Assembly: GCA_922989275.2 (NCBI GenBank)
Contig: OV277857.1
Location: 83,631,321 to 83,695,320, forward strand
Origin: Gari tellinella
Lineage: Eukaryota; Mollusca; Bivalvia; Cardiida; Psammobiidae
Direction: 5' to 3'
Length of the DNA: 64,000 nt
This document shows positions 24,968 to 36,295 of the stretch, in pieces. Each line of letters opens with the position of its first letter. The first letter of the stretch is position 1. The translations under genes were made by a program, and so were the position numbers. The notes beneath the pieces were generated by a model that had not been told where the DNA came from, searched no databases, and worked only from the letters and a program-made list of their open reading frames with translations.

Positions 24968-25265
24968 AGATGCGATACGTCAAGTGGTTGCCAATTAGGT
25001 ATATATAGTGAACCGGCGTTAATCGCAGGTGAGGGTATCGAGGCTCTGTCGTCGTTTTAAACCAAATCTTAACCCAACAGGATGCTTTTTAGTAGATACG
25101 ATTATACTAGAATAATCGAAAATCGTATTTTATCGCTTAACTAAGTGGGAGTTTTACTCCAAATAAGATAAAAAATGTAACACGATTTACGTATTTTATC
25201 GAACATTCCCGACAGTGTACGGCACGCTGTCGAATATTGATTTATACTGCGTCACCACTCTTTAA

Positions 25266-25271
25266 TTTATT
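25266..25271 (-). promoter_or_regulatory. Candidate polyadenylation signal of SDR gene 1
   Basis: Minus-strand AATAAA about 213 nt after the TAA at 25484-25486. It is the first canonical hexamer I saw downstream. No transcript evidence. Confidence 0.45.
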
Positions 25272-25483
25272 CATGCATAAAGTTCAACGTCAGGTCAATA
25301 TTGTCGTCCAATGTCTAAAGCTAAATTGGAAGGAAAGCCAGACGACGACTGTTAAATGTAGATGAAGTAATGGTAGGGACTGGGTTAAATGTCGAATTTT
25401 GTTTTACTGTGCTCTTGATAACTATCAAAATAAGGAAATAACATTGGAATAAACAGAACACTTCCAAACGGTGTGTGTATTTT

Positions 25484-25594
25484 TTACTCTTTCTTTAGAT
25501 GACACTTGTCAAATGGACAATTACAGTTGGTCATTTTAGTGATGATCCAATCTGATACACAAGTTGGCAGGTATCCATAGTAACGGGCAAGCGT
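25484..25594 (-). CDS. SDR gene 1, exon 6 (terminal)
   Basis: 36 codons plus TAA, starting TLARYYGYLPTCVSDWII after a strong acceptor (ccttatttcag) in phase 0. YLP followed by a hydrophobic, basic tail is usual at the C-terminus of SDR9C proteins. Confidence 0.9.
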   Translation of the reverse strand, partial: TLARYYGYLPTCVSDWIITKMTNCNCPFDKCHLKKE

Positions 25595-28500
25595 CTGAAA
25601 TAAGGTTGATACAAACTACTGTATTGTACATTTCTGTTAAAGACAAATATCAAGTATACATACTCAAGTAACATGCTTATGCTCATGCTTCCAATAAATG
25701 CTTTTAAAATCTATAGATTAGCAATAAGTATGGCATTCTGAAATGTAAAATACTATTATTCTTAGTGTATTTTGCTATATCCAACTGTTTTGTTGTCCTC
25801 ATTTAGAAATATATATTCATTTCTGTATTTGATACCGTTTATTGCTTAAAGACATCCCTAGATGACCTTTCGATCATAACGCCTTGCCAGACAATTTCCT
25901 TGCAAAAATCATGGATATTATGGACATGTCGCTAGCAAAGTACCATTGAAGCTTCTCATGTGAGACTCTACCTTTATATTTGATAGTTTGGTTAGAAATA
26001 ACCATTGAAAATCACTAGAGCATGGGTATAATCTAGACCTCACCAGGTAAACTGAGATTGTGCTGCACATGATTGGGAAATTACATTGATACCTCCTGAA
26101 TAATGGGGTGGTGGTCCCTCAATGGACTGAGGAAAAGTCTTTAACTCTTTTTCTGCCAAGGCTTACATCACTTATATTTAAAAACACTTTCGATCCTACT
26201 CAGACGCCGCATAACGCAACATCTCATCAAGATCCAAGCTGTTTGACGCTCATATACAGGTCTTTCGGGTTAACAAGTATAAAACTATGCGCGTTTGTGA
26301 ACAAGACATTTATACTGGAAAATGGTTGTTTGAGTCTGAATTCAAATAAGACTAAAAGTGTTAAATACCGTGTGTGAATCGAACCAATTCTTCCCAAGTC
26401 CATCAACCAGATAAGATGTGTGTGGTTGATCGCTCATAATGGCGTGTACCATGGCATCTATCACCGGTTTGGTTGTGGTTGACCCAGTGTCTTTAGGAGA
26501 AGTTTCATCGGCTGCAACTTTACTGTTCATGTAATATTTTCCGTATGTACCTCTGACGTCACCAGGGAGACTCTTCAGCATCTCATCTGCCTCCATTCGA
26601 TATCGCTCGTACTATAAGTCAAGTGATATATTGATGTTTACGGTTTGGTTAAAAGTTCATGTTGTGACTTATCGGCTTAGGTGATCTTATCGTGCGTTAT
26701 ACCATCGTGTCCGCAAAATAGTGCTCTTTAAAATTATATATCGCACATGCATTTTGCACTTATCATATTGAAATTATTTATCTATTGCCACTACTTAAAA
26801 AATGCCCTTCGTATGTAAGAGATTCATGAAATCATTTACACATTTTGGTTTATGCAAAATCGTTACAGCATTATTCATTGCTATAAGGTATCTATATATA
26901 AACGTTTAAATGCTACTATCAAAGACGGCATTCAAACAGAAATATTATTTTCACAGTTTTAAGTACCTGGTTTTCTTTTCATTCCATACCTCTGTATTTC
27001 AAATCAAAACTTTCAACAGTACTCTTGATTAGACATGCAATGAAAGTGTAGTTCAAAAACTCACGTTGTCAGATCGCCTACAGCCTGTAGCGTTCCCAAA
27101 CTTTCCCGGTAGAATCTTTGCGACCTTGACCCCAAACCTTTGCATCTCCAATCTTAGACAGTCCGACATACATTCAAGGGCGTATTTTGAGGCGTGGTAT
27201 GAGGATAAACCTGGCCATGGAAACTTCCCCCTTACACTGGTGACATTAACCACACGACCTAGGGAAAAAGCCAATACATTGTACTTTTACATGTGAACTC
27301 GAAACCGAAAAGGTTAAGTACATGTGACATTACTGTGATTTTGTTGACTGTTCAAGAACATGTATAACATTTACTGAAGGGACTCCTGTTTAATATCGTT
27401 TGAAAAGTGTTTTAGTCATGTCGTTACGGTGTAGCTATTCACAAATTGGGGACGATTCCACGTAACGCCTGAAAATAAAATGAAACTTCCGTGTTTTAGG
27501 CAGGTAGTAAGGCCAGGGAACCTACCACTAGCAACAGGCTTCCTCGCAAAAAGAATTTGAACGCCTACGCCTATAAATACTCTCAATGAAGGGCCGTTGA
27601 GTATAGAAACATAAGAGTATTCAAGTATCTGAAATATATAAAGAATAAATATATGTTAAGATAAGAACGAATAACGTTGCATTGGTTTTACATTCCTATA
27701 TATTTAATAATCTACCTTTTGTTTCTCTAATACGATACAGAAATGTCCTGAGTATTCTAACGGCACCGAAACAGTTGACGTTCATGATTTTATTGAACAG
27801 GTCTGCCGTCAGCCACTCCACGTCTCCGATCACATTCATCCCGGCGTTGTTAACAACTGCCCACATACCTTTCAATACATTATTAAAGAACAAGAGCACC
27901 GCAAGCCGGGCACATTATACGCCCGTCAAATCGATCTTAGAATGTAGTCATACTAAAATCCTATCAAGGTAAAGTGAACAAAAGGGAAAGAACCCTGAAA
28001 TATAGGGGTCATATGCCGTCCAAGTTTCAAAAGGATTGGAATAAACTTGTTTGAGAAAGAGAGCGAACAAACCAAAAAATGCCTATTTTTTACGATAAAA
28101 GGGGCATAACTCTTGAATGTCAGTGGCAATCTTGCTGGTTATCAAACTTGATCGAGACATTATGGTCATACACATGCTGACCAAGTTTATAAAGGATTGG
28201 AATAAATTTCTACGAGTTAGAGAGCGGACAAACTAAGAAATGCCAGTTTTTGACAAAATAAAGGCCATAACTCTTGAATTTCTAGGGCAATGTTGCTGGT
28301 TATTGAACTTGACCCAGACAGTATGGTCATACACATGCTGACCAAGTTTCAAAAGGATTGGAATATATTTGTTTGAGTTATAGAGCGGACAAACTAAAAT
28401 ATGCCCGTTTTTGACAAAAAAAGGGGCATAACTCTTGAATTTCTGGGCCAATCCTGCTGGTTATCGAACGTGACCGAGATATTATGGTAATACACATGCT

Positions 28501-31500
28501 GACAAAGTTTCAAAAGGATTAAAATAAAATTGTTTGAGTTAGAGAGCGGACAAACTAAAATGCCCTTTTTTTTACGAAAAAGGGGCATAACTCTTGAATG
28601 TCTGGGGCAATCCTGCTGGTTATCGAATTTGACCGAGATATTATGGTCATACACACGCTGACAAAGTTTCAACAGGATTGAAATAAATTTGTTTGAGTTA
28701 GAGAGCGGACATGAAAAAGTAAACGGACGGACAGACGGACGTTCTCACAGTTGGACATTTGTTGGGTATATTTTTTGTTTAAAAGTACCCAACAGTACAC
28801 TAAAATACCCAACAATAACAATAGGGCAATCACGGAATGAATGGAATCTATTGTTCTCCCTACCCAACAAAGGACCTTTCGTGCGCTCGGACGGACAGAC
28901 GGACGGACATGGACAGACAGACGGACAGCGCCATGACATAATACGTCCCGTCTGAAGACGGGCGTATAAAAAGGTTGTTCATTTAGACACTGTAGCAGAT
29001 TGGCTAATTCTTCATCATTTCACAACGTGCATTTAGTCGGAAAGCAGCAGTAGCAGCAAAAATAGTATATGTCCTCAGGAAAATCCAAGTCTAAATAACA
29101 TTACTGTTAACTTTTGTCTGACAAATGTTGACTGGGAAATGCGAAATAATAGTATAAAGCCTTTATAGGAGTCCATGCCGTATTAGAAACAGATATACAG
29201 CGCTCCCTTTCTACAACGACACCCAATGGGAGACAAAACTTGTGTACGTTGTTCGGAGGGAGCCTTTATAGGGAGGGAAATTGGCTTACATTTCCAAACA
29301 GCTTGAATCCAGATCAGACGCCGCGTAACGCGGCGTCTGATCTGGCTTCAAGCTGTTTGTCAATCGTCTTTACGTTTTTTCTGTCAAAATGTCCATATAT
29401 ATTTTTGAGAAAAACAGCAGACGACAATTTTAAGCAGACGATATTGCAGCAATATAAGCGTTAGACAAGTTTTTCATGTTTAGGGAACTGTGGCAAGGGT
29501 CGTTGTAAGGAGGGAGTCGTTGTTGGGAGAGCCGTTGTAGAGAGGGAGCGCTGTAGAAGCAGTCTGTTTATTATATGTATCATACCTATATACGTATAGG
29601 CTGTTAACCCTTTCCCCGCCGAGCGTCAACAGAATTGAGAGAAATCATGTTTGCTTTATTAGAATAAAGTTTAAAAAGTTACAACTTTCGAGCTGCTCCG
29701 GGTCCCCGTTACTGCGTTGCTATGGTAACCTGTATATTCGGTAAACATTATCTATTTCATTTCTCTCTTAAAAAAAGTTTAAAAATAAGATGAGGTACTT
29801 ACATACCAAATTTCAAATTGATCAAATGAAGCTAACCAGAGATATAACAAAATTCTACGAACTTTCCGAACAACCCTCGTACAAACAATTTGGACCCAGA
29901 TCAGACTCCGCGTGTATCGAGATTTAGTCATACATACAGCATTAGATCTGAACGATATTGCAGACAACAATATTGAAGCAGACGTAAACATGGCGTTGAA
30001 GCGGTTAAAATTCTCACAATTAATTTGGCGGTGAAATGGTTAAAGGCAACTACTCCTCTTATTCATAGCATGGTCTAAATTAATTATTTCATGTACAACA
30101 AATGTGATTTTACAACACTCACTAATCATCTGACATAGGTGAAAGAAGATTGCAATGTGAATGGTGAGCGAAAATGATCATTACAATGGGGAAATGTTGA
30201 TTAACCCTTAGCCCGCCAAATAAATTGTCGTCTGCTATATTTCTCGTCTGCTTCAAGTTTCAAAGTGCTTCAAAGTTGCTCAAAATTGCTGAAAATATTG
30301 TCCGAGTGTCAAACAGCTTGGATCCGGATGAGACGCCGAGTTACTCGGCGTCTCATCAGGATCCAAGCTGTTTGCATATGGAGCTATAGTCGTGAGTGGC
30401 AGGCTAAGGGTTAATTAAAACCCTGAAACCCTTTAGGTGTGTTATCTGGTTATTGAACGTGGTGGAGATTGTATTCCTACAAATAAATAGTACATGTGAA
30501 AGGTATGATTTAGAGAGCGGACAAGGCAAAGTGATCAACTTTGACTAATTCAAATGCCATCGTCCTCAAGTACCTTCAGCGACGTATCTTACTATCGAAC
30601 TTGGCAATAAACTAAAATCATTTTCATAAAGTTTGGTGAAGACTAGGAGAAATTTTTTACAGAGCTACAGAGTTGTATCCCCATATTATATTAATACATA
30701 GTCGATGGTAAATTATGACCATTATTACCAACCATACGATATGAAATCGTTGCAACTAAATCCGTCCCATGCAGACCACTGTTTGCACAATATTCATGTG
30801 AAAAGCATTAACAATAATAAGTCAAATATTGTAAACTATATAGCTCTACTTAACGTAGTGTATAACTGTTTCCTACCATATTTTGGCAGATGTTTGACGA
30901 CATATGTATGTGCTGCCTGTACACTCTCGTCTTTACCAACATCTAGAGGTACTACATGTAAGCTTCTGGAAGAACTGGACTTCAACTTTTGTGCCCCGTC
31001 ACCGTCAGGGTGTAGACAACCGGCAAACACGGTAAACCCGAGCTCATCCAAACGTCTGGCAGCATCATGTCCGAAACCTATACAATTCATACGTAGTAAG
31101 AGTCCTTATTACAGGTTAACCCAAGTTCGTCCAAACGTCTGGCTACACCGTGCCCGAAACTTACAGTTCAAATATTATTTTAACATGTATTCTTGTTTTA
31201 ACAGACGTCTTGCTACATCGTGTCCGAAACCTAGAATCCATAAATCAGTATCCTTATTTCAGACAAGTCCGAACTTGTCGAAACGCCTGGCTACCTCATA
31301 CCCGAACCTATAACTCTTACATAGTAAGTACTCTTATTTCAGATAAACCTTAATCCGTCCAAGTGCGATTCCATGGTTGCATAATGCCCGAAAACTGCAG
31401 TCCATATATAATGTGTAGCCTAATTTAAGATAAAAATGAGTTCGTTCGCGAAACCTTCAATACATACATTTGGAAGTATGCTTATTTAACATGGGTCGAG

Positions 31501-33694
31501 GTCCGTCAAAATGCCTGGTTACCTCATACTCGAAACCTACAATTCTTACATAGTAAGTATCCTTATTTCAGATCAACGGAACTCGTCCCAACGCCTGGCT
31601 ACATCATGCCCAAAACCTACATTCCATACATAACAAAATGTAGATCTATACTATATAACTCCACTTAATGTATACTTGTTTCGTACCAAACACTGTAAAC
31701 CCGAACTCGTCCAAACGCCTGGCAATATCGTGCCCGATACCTACGATACATACATAATAAAGTGTATATACTATTATACAGGGGTTGTTTTTTAAGCTAT
31801 TAGACTTTTTTACAAAAAGCTTTAGTTATCGTTGTTGTATAATAAAACAAACCCAATTAATCAATCCTCTTCCGACCATAAAACGGTATGTAAAGTTATG
31901 TGAATTTCAATAAAGACACATGAGCAATCCCGGATAGAGCACAGTCGAGCAAAACAGAGGCATGAAAATGACGTAAAGTGTCATTTCCAACTTCGCTTCA
32001 ATTTTACTGAAGAAAAAATATGAAATCTATTTGAGCCAAATCCAGAGAATACATTGCTATGGAATTACTTTATATTACCAATTGCATATAATTATTTTGA
32101 AGAAAAAAGTATTTTTCGAAATAAGATGTTATACATCTATATTACATTGGTGAATACCGCATAATTGGTGACGTAAAAGATAAGGACAAAAGTCTACTAA
32201 CTTAAATAACAACCCTCGTATAGCTCCACCAATGTATACATGTTTCTTATCAAACACTGTAAACCCGAGTGTAAGCCCTTGGATATACATCGGATTCTCT
32301 AATATTGGAGATGCAAAAGTGTGCCCGATCCCTACAATTCAACATAATAAATTGCATATTATATATTAGTACAATTGAAATAAGAATGTTTCTTACTCTT
32401 TTTGTGTTAGCCTTAGCATATAATGTTGAGCGACATTGCTGTATTTGATCATACATATAGTTGCTTACTGTTTACTGTATATGTGTTTAATAACATATTT
32501 CCATGTTAGTGTACATTTTATGTTGAAATAAATGTATCTGTCTAGCTATCTCCTCTAAGGTATACTGGACATGTTTCCTACCAAACACCCGAGCTCGTTT
32601 AACTCTTTCAACCCTACAGTCCTCTGTAGAGATTACTGATTACATATATAAACAGTGTATACCCTGATCAGAGGGCTCCTGTAGGAGCCCTCTGATCAGG
32701 GTCTACACTGTTTGATATTTTCATTGGTTTTTGTTGTCATATAAAAAATGCAACAGTAGACTGGTTCAAAATGCTTGCACTAGAAGAGTCCAAAGGGATA
32801 ATAAATACCCACAAGGGATATCTAGGGTTGAAAGGGCTAAGCTCCTGACAGCATCATGACCGACATGCATTATTAGTATCCTTATTTCTGTATCATGTAT
32901 TTAACACATTCACCCCTGAAACTTTTAATAGAAAATTCCAGTTTCCAATTAGGTCGAGTCCATTTTGATTATTTAGGGTTGATTTTAACAATAAATTGCA
33001 TATTGACAAAAGTGTAGACCCTGATCAGAGGACTCATATAGGAGTACTCTGATCAGGGTCGACACTGTTTGCATAGGACAAGTGTACTCTTCACTAGAAC
33101 ACTGTTTGCTAATGCTAACTCGTCGCTAGTGTTGAAAATGTGAAAGTGGCAGATTGCTTCAAATGCATTATTTTACTTAAATAGTTTTCTACTAAGCTGT
33201 TCCAGTGCAGTTGAAATAGTTTTAGTATGCCATTAATTTTCATAACATTGAAAACCAGGTGGGAAATTGACATTGTTAAGAAAGAAATCGCAATAAAGAA
33301 AAAATATTATATTATTGTGCAAAGGTCAGTAAATATTATTTAAGTCATTGATTATTTGTTACATTAAACTTAGCTTAAAGTGCTGCTTAGCACAGTTATA
33401 TAATTTTCTTTCGACTCGATTTTTGTCTAACAAAGTCAAATTGTCACCTGATTGTTCCCGTCTCTTAACTGTGTACAAACCTGTATCGCACCCGGTTATC
33501 AAAATGCCTTGACCATTAACAGCAATTGTCCCTGTTGACATCCGTCCAATAACCTTCGCGCAAACGTAAAGAACTGCAATGATGGCGCATATAGACCATG
33601 TAAAACTGTTCAACACGGAACAAACACAGAAACAAATAGTCAAAGCAGATACAAGCCTCCATAGTTGTACGCTAATGAAACCCAGCAGAGCCAT
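25484..33694 (-). CDS. Short-chain dehydrogenase/reductase, SDR9C-like (retinol/17-beta-HSD type), six exons, complete
   Basis: Six exons on the minus strand: 33694-33481, 31077-30877, 27868-27716, 27258-27065, 26611-26369 and 25594-25484. They sum to 1,116 nt, giving 371 residues plus TAA. Every junction is GT-AG and every phase matches (1,1,1,0,0). Residues 14-49 are hydrophobic (one or two membrane anchors). The Rossmann motif TGCDTGFG is at 67-74 and is split by intron 1. NNAG is at 145-148, and the catalytic Ser197, Tyr210 and Lys214 (YHASK) are all present. TGCDxGFG is typical of SDR9C enzymes (retinol dehydrogenases, HSD17B6, BDH1), which are usually 315-345 residues; the extra length here is at the N-terminus. 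Oxidation of a retinoid, steroid or hydroxy acid with NAD(P) at the ER or mitochondrial membrane is family knowledge; the substrate cannot be read from sequence. A truncated paralogue lies downstream on the same strand. Confidence 0.93.
26369..26611 (-). CDS. SDR gene 1, exon 5
   Basis: 243 nt, 81 codons, phase 0 to 0, from YERYRMEADEM to NWFDSHT. This is the variable C-terminal substrate-binding part of the family. Acceptor cttatag, donor GTATTT. Confidence 0.9.
27065..27258 (-). CDS. SDR gene 1, exon 4 (active site)
   Basis: 194 nt, phase 1 in and 0 out. It encodes GRVVNVTSVRGKF, the catalytic YHASK, and LRLEMQRFGVKVAKILPGKF, ending CRRSDN. Acceptor ccctag, donor GTGAGT. Confidence 0.93.
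27716..27868 (-). CDS. SDR gene 1, exon 3
   Basis: 153 nt, phase 1 to 1. It carries MWAVVNNAGMNVIGDVEWL, with the NNAG structural motif, and ends RIRETKG. Acceptor attgaaag, donor GTAGAT. A tandem-core repeat begins about 45 bp upstream of the acceptor. Confidence 0.92.
27912..28972. mobile_element. Tandem-core element with ACGG microsatellite end
   Basis: Inverted ends TTATACGCCCGTC and GACGGGCGTATAA. About four 160-bp units (GGGGCATAACTCTTGAAT, CTGCTGGTTATCGAA, TTTGAGTTAGAGAGCGGACA), then GACGGACGGAC-type repeats and a terminal hairpin CCCGTCTGAAGACGGG. The layout resembles oyster pearl/HINE (Helentron-related) elements. Lies in SDR intron 2, right next to exon 3. Confidence 0.75.
29198..29553. 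mobile_element. MITE with CAGCGCTCCCT ends, TA-flanked, core A
   Basis: TA + CAGCGCTCCCTTTCTACAACG ... CGTTGTAGAGAGGGAGCGCTG + TA, 356 bp. Hairpin at 29,290-29,360 has arms CAAACAGCTTGAATCCAGAT / ATCTGGCTTCAAGCTGTTTG with dyad GCCGCGTAACGCGGC. Confidence 0.85.
29604..30043. mobile_element. Longer TTAA-flanked family-A-type element
   Basis: TTAACCCTTTCCCCGCC at the left and GGCGGTGAAATGGTTAA at the right, 440 bp. Contains a half-decayed core A (CAATTTGGACCCAGATCAGA) and GCAGACAACAATATTGAAGC like family A. Confidence 0.6.
30201..30414. mobile_element. MITE family A
   Basis: TTAACCCTTAGCCCGCC ... GGCAGGCTAAGGGTTAA, 214 bp, the same length as the 4,660 copy. Hairpin arms CAGCTTGGATCCGGATGAG / CTCATCAGGATCCAAGCTG. 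Confidence 0.85.
30877..31077 (-). CDS. SDR gene 1, exon 2
   Basis: 201 nt, phase 1 in and 1 out. It starts GFGHDAARRLDELGFTVFAG, completing the nucleotide-binding loop, and continues through SLHVVPLDVGKDESVQ to HLPKYG. Acceptor tatag, donor GTAGGA. It is nearly identical to the paralogue's exon 2 at 15,342-15,542. Its 5' edge is the template for the repeat array immediately upstream. Confidence 0.94.
31087..31765 (-). repeat. Tandem array of intron 1/exon 2 junction copies, SDR gene 1
   Basis: Units of about 70-85 bp on the acceptor side of exon 2. Each has roughly 40 bp of the exon's start (GHD.ARRLDE.G-like) preceded by an acceptor-like TGTAG and followed by about 37 bp containing CTGAAATAAGGATAC. 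I count six or more copies with substitutions and short deletions. The last unit (31,687-31,740) differs in having a donor. Confidence 0.8.
31687..31740 (-). other. 54-nt mini-exon-like copy of SDR exon 2
   Basis: Acceptor (tatcgtag), 54 nt open in frame encoding (G)IGHDIARRLDEFGFTVF(G), then a donor GTACGA and flank matching the true intron 2 start. It equals exon 2 with 147 nt (49 codons) removed internally. Phase is 1 in and 1 out, so inclusion between exons 1 and 2 would keep frame. Related but broken copies lie near 32,220-32,340 (donor destroyed) and 32,565-32,875 (split by a MITE). Confidence 0.6.
32599..32840. mobile_element. MITE family B inserted in a mini-exon copy
   Basis: TTAACTCTTTCAACCC at the left and the inverse GGGTTGAAAGGGCTAA at the right. 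Hairpin CAGTGTATACCCTGATCAGA with dyad GGGCTCCTGTAGGAGCCC. Flanks read CCCGAGCTCG and CTCCTGACAGCATCATG, which are contiguous in SDR exon 2, so it split a duplicated exon fragment. Confidence 0.8.
32901..33142. mobile_element. MITE family B relic
   Basis: TTAACACATTCACCCCTGAA ... GTCGCTAGTGTTGAA, hairpin at 33,005-33,072 (GTGTAGACCCTGATCAGAGG and inverse). Located between SDR exon 1 and the mini-exon array. Confidence 0.7.
33481..33694 (-). CDS. SDR gene 1, exon 1
   Basis: ATG at 33694 opens 71 codons plus one base: a hydrophobic leader, then GTIAVNGQGILITGCDT. The donor GTTTGT follows directly, leaving G for a phase-1 junction. The corresponding exon of the paralogue at 22,466-22,667 also starts at ATG in the same context, which supports this start. 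Confidence 0.93.
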
Positions 33695-36290
33695 CGTTAG
33701 GTTGCAAATGACGTGGTACTCTCCAATCTTGTCACTGTCTACTGTAGGACGTGTTTACCAGTGCATGCCAATGAACGGCGATGGGCACATGTTGCATGCT
33801 GTGGTATGCTATGACTACACTAAATATCTACAGTCCAACCTAAAAAAACCGAACTCCTTTGTAAACGTCGAGTAGTAAAAGAGTAATTCAACGTTAAGAC
33901 ATGGCTTAATCACGCTTACTCTAGTTTTAAAGTTGAAAACAGATATATATGTTCGATTTAGCGATGTCCAGTTACAGAAATTCAACAAAAAACACGGTAG
34001 ATTACGCGATTACTTAATACTTTATTGGGTTCAAATTATCGGATCGATTGTATTTATTGATGTAGTAACTATACATATATTGCTACTAAAGATGGTTTGT
34101 TATGATACAATTTGTACTTAAACTACACTCAATAGTTTAAGTATTTCCAACAGCAGTGGAAATTATAGCCATACATTTTATTGACAAATGATTAGGAAGG
34201 AATAAATGTGTGGCGTGTGCCTTTTAGATGCAATTTGATATACAAGTAATTTGATACACGATATTTAACATAAACTTACATAATTATGAATTTAGATTTA
34301 TCACATATTACCAGCTCTGTCATTTTAATATAGCCATGTAATATGTTTTGTATCTTACTTGTTTAATAAAGACTTTCAGGGACATGGTCCCACTTGCTCT
34401 GCCACAAGCGCTGCATGAAGTGGGATGCCAAATGATGCCATTCGTGATGACGTGCCGTTTTGCAGGAAAAGTAAACCATTTCTAGCGGAGACTACAATAT
34501 ACGGCATGAATTAACTAAATAGGTTTTTAATATATATATGATAGTCGTGCTAATTGCTTATCATTTTAATAAGCGCATTGTCAAAAACAAATATGACGTT
34601 CGCCAAGGCTTGTGTTATATTATTTTACTCAACTCGTTTATTAAAAATTGTAATTGACGACCACTCATGTAAGATTCTCTGTGTTCGTCTGCCGTCAGAC
34701 AAATTTGGCACTGTCCATCGGTGACCTTTTATTTGTCCACTCTCTAACTCAAATATATGAGCTCCAGTTCTCTTAAAAGTTAGTCAGCATGTACATGATC
34801 AAACTATCTGTCCAGTTCAATAAATAGCAAGATTTCCACATTTACAACATTTTTTTTAAAAACTTTGTCCGCATGTTTATGACCAAAATGGCACAATCAA
34901 GTGCAACAACCTGCAATATTGCTACAGAAAGTCCATAATTATGTACACTTACTTCAATACATTCTACCTACTGACAGACAGCAAAGGCAACTTAACCCAA
35001 GTTTTAGATTTCTTTATTGAGTCAACACATACAGGTAGCGTTTCTTATTGCATCGCAAGGTATCCCCCGTATGCAGCAGTACAGTCCAAAGTGTTATAAA
35101 GAGTTTGAGTTGAGTCAGCAAAAGCTCAACTCTGTCCAATCAAATGCTTGGGAACTATTGAGACTCAATCAAAAGCTTTATAACCAACCTCAAATCTGAC
35201 CGATCAAATGCTTAAAACGATCTCAGACTCAGATCAAACTCTTTACAACCTTAAATCCTGTCTTGATACCTGTGACATATTGAATAGATGAGATGTTGCA
35301 CAATAACGGCGGTCGTAGATGTACATGTCTTCCTATGCCGTCCCATACATGATCAATAGGAATTTGGGAAGACATATACGACAGCACCAACTATCTCGAG
35401 GCCCCAATGTTAAAGAGTTTGAGTTGAGTCTGAGCTCATTCTAAAGTATTTAGAGTCTCACAAAACATTTTCAAATCAAGATTGTTTTCAGAGTTATTTC
35501 CTACACATAATTATTGGAGGTCTGATCTTGATCCAAACTGTTTGCAATAGAACAGAAAATATCATTTTTTCTGTGTTTTTCATACAAATATTTCTTTTTC
35601 GAAACATATCGACGCGTTTCCATCATATTATTCTTATATGTATAAATCACTCCTTAAAAGAAATTAGAAAAATGTATGTTTTAATTCTATTTTGATTTTG
35701 TTTTTTACCATTTTAGCTATAAAGTAGTTGTGATCCGATTGGTAAACAGTTTGCAACTTGACATATAGACAAACTACTTAGTGTGATCATAATTCATACC
35801 ATCGTGTGTTAGATGTGGATGTACGAGTAATATGCTAGTGAAAGATTCGATCGATAATGCTGGTTGAGGTATAAATGTTGTAGAACGCAAATGTTTGGTG
35901 ACAACTTAATCAGCAGATATTACACGAATGGCTTTTCAGGGGGGTCCCACTGAGAATAAAATATAAGTCCGGAAGCAGTATTCCGGAGGCATGCGAATGA
36001 TAACGAAGCACTCGTGATTTCTTATCAAGGCTAAGATGATCAAGCGATGCTCGGTAGTCTGCCTAACGAAACGATAATAGATCTCATGGACCAAGGGAGA
36101 TAATGGTTTACGTCTCATAAACAAGAGTGAACAAGAACAACAATCCTGAAAATATAGCCTGCATTCTTGGACATGTTCTTAAATGCTGTCAAAATGTGTC
36201 CTTTGATTCCACGGTGTAGTTGGACTAATATAATATGTGTGAACATGTAGCAATTTACCAAGTTGTGTAGCAGGAGCAGCATTTTGGTTG
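33695..36290. other. Upstream of SDR gene 1: no gene seen
   Basis: Mostly AT-rich. Includes a palindromic repeat at 35,095-35,265 and fragments of the tandem-core elements (CTCTCTAACTCAAATAT near 34,740). The SDR promoter must lie here, but no TATA or initiator can be singled out. Confidence 0.5.
35095..35265. repeat. Palindromic MITE-like repeat
   Basis: AGAGTTTGAGTTGAGTC...AAAGCTC followed by inverted GATCAAACTCTTTACAACC. The same family is at 59,650-59,800 and part of it at 35,410-35,455. Confidence 0.6.
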
Positions 36291-36295
36291 CAGAG

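Noticed and set aside
30705..31313. 202-codon plus-strand frame, longest in the window
   Set aside because: It is the antisense shadow of SDR exon 2 and its junction repeats. The minus strand has the motifs and splice sites.
33579..33875. 98-codon plus-strand frame
   Set aside because: Antisense to SDR exon 1, which has the cofactor motif and matching phases.
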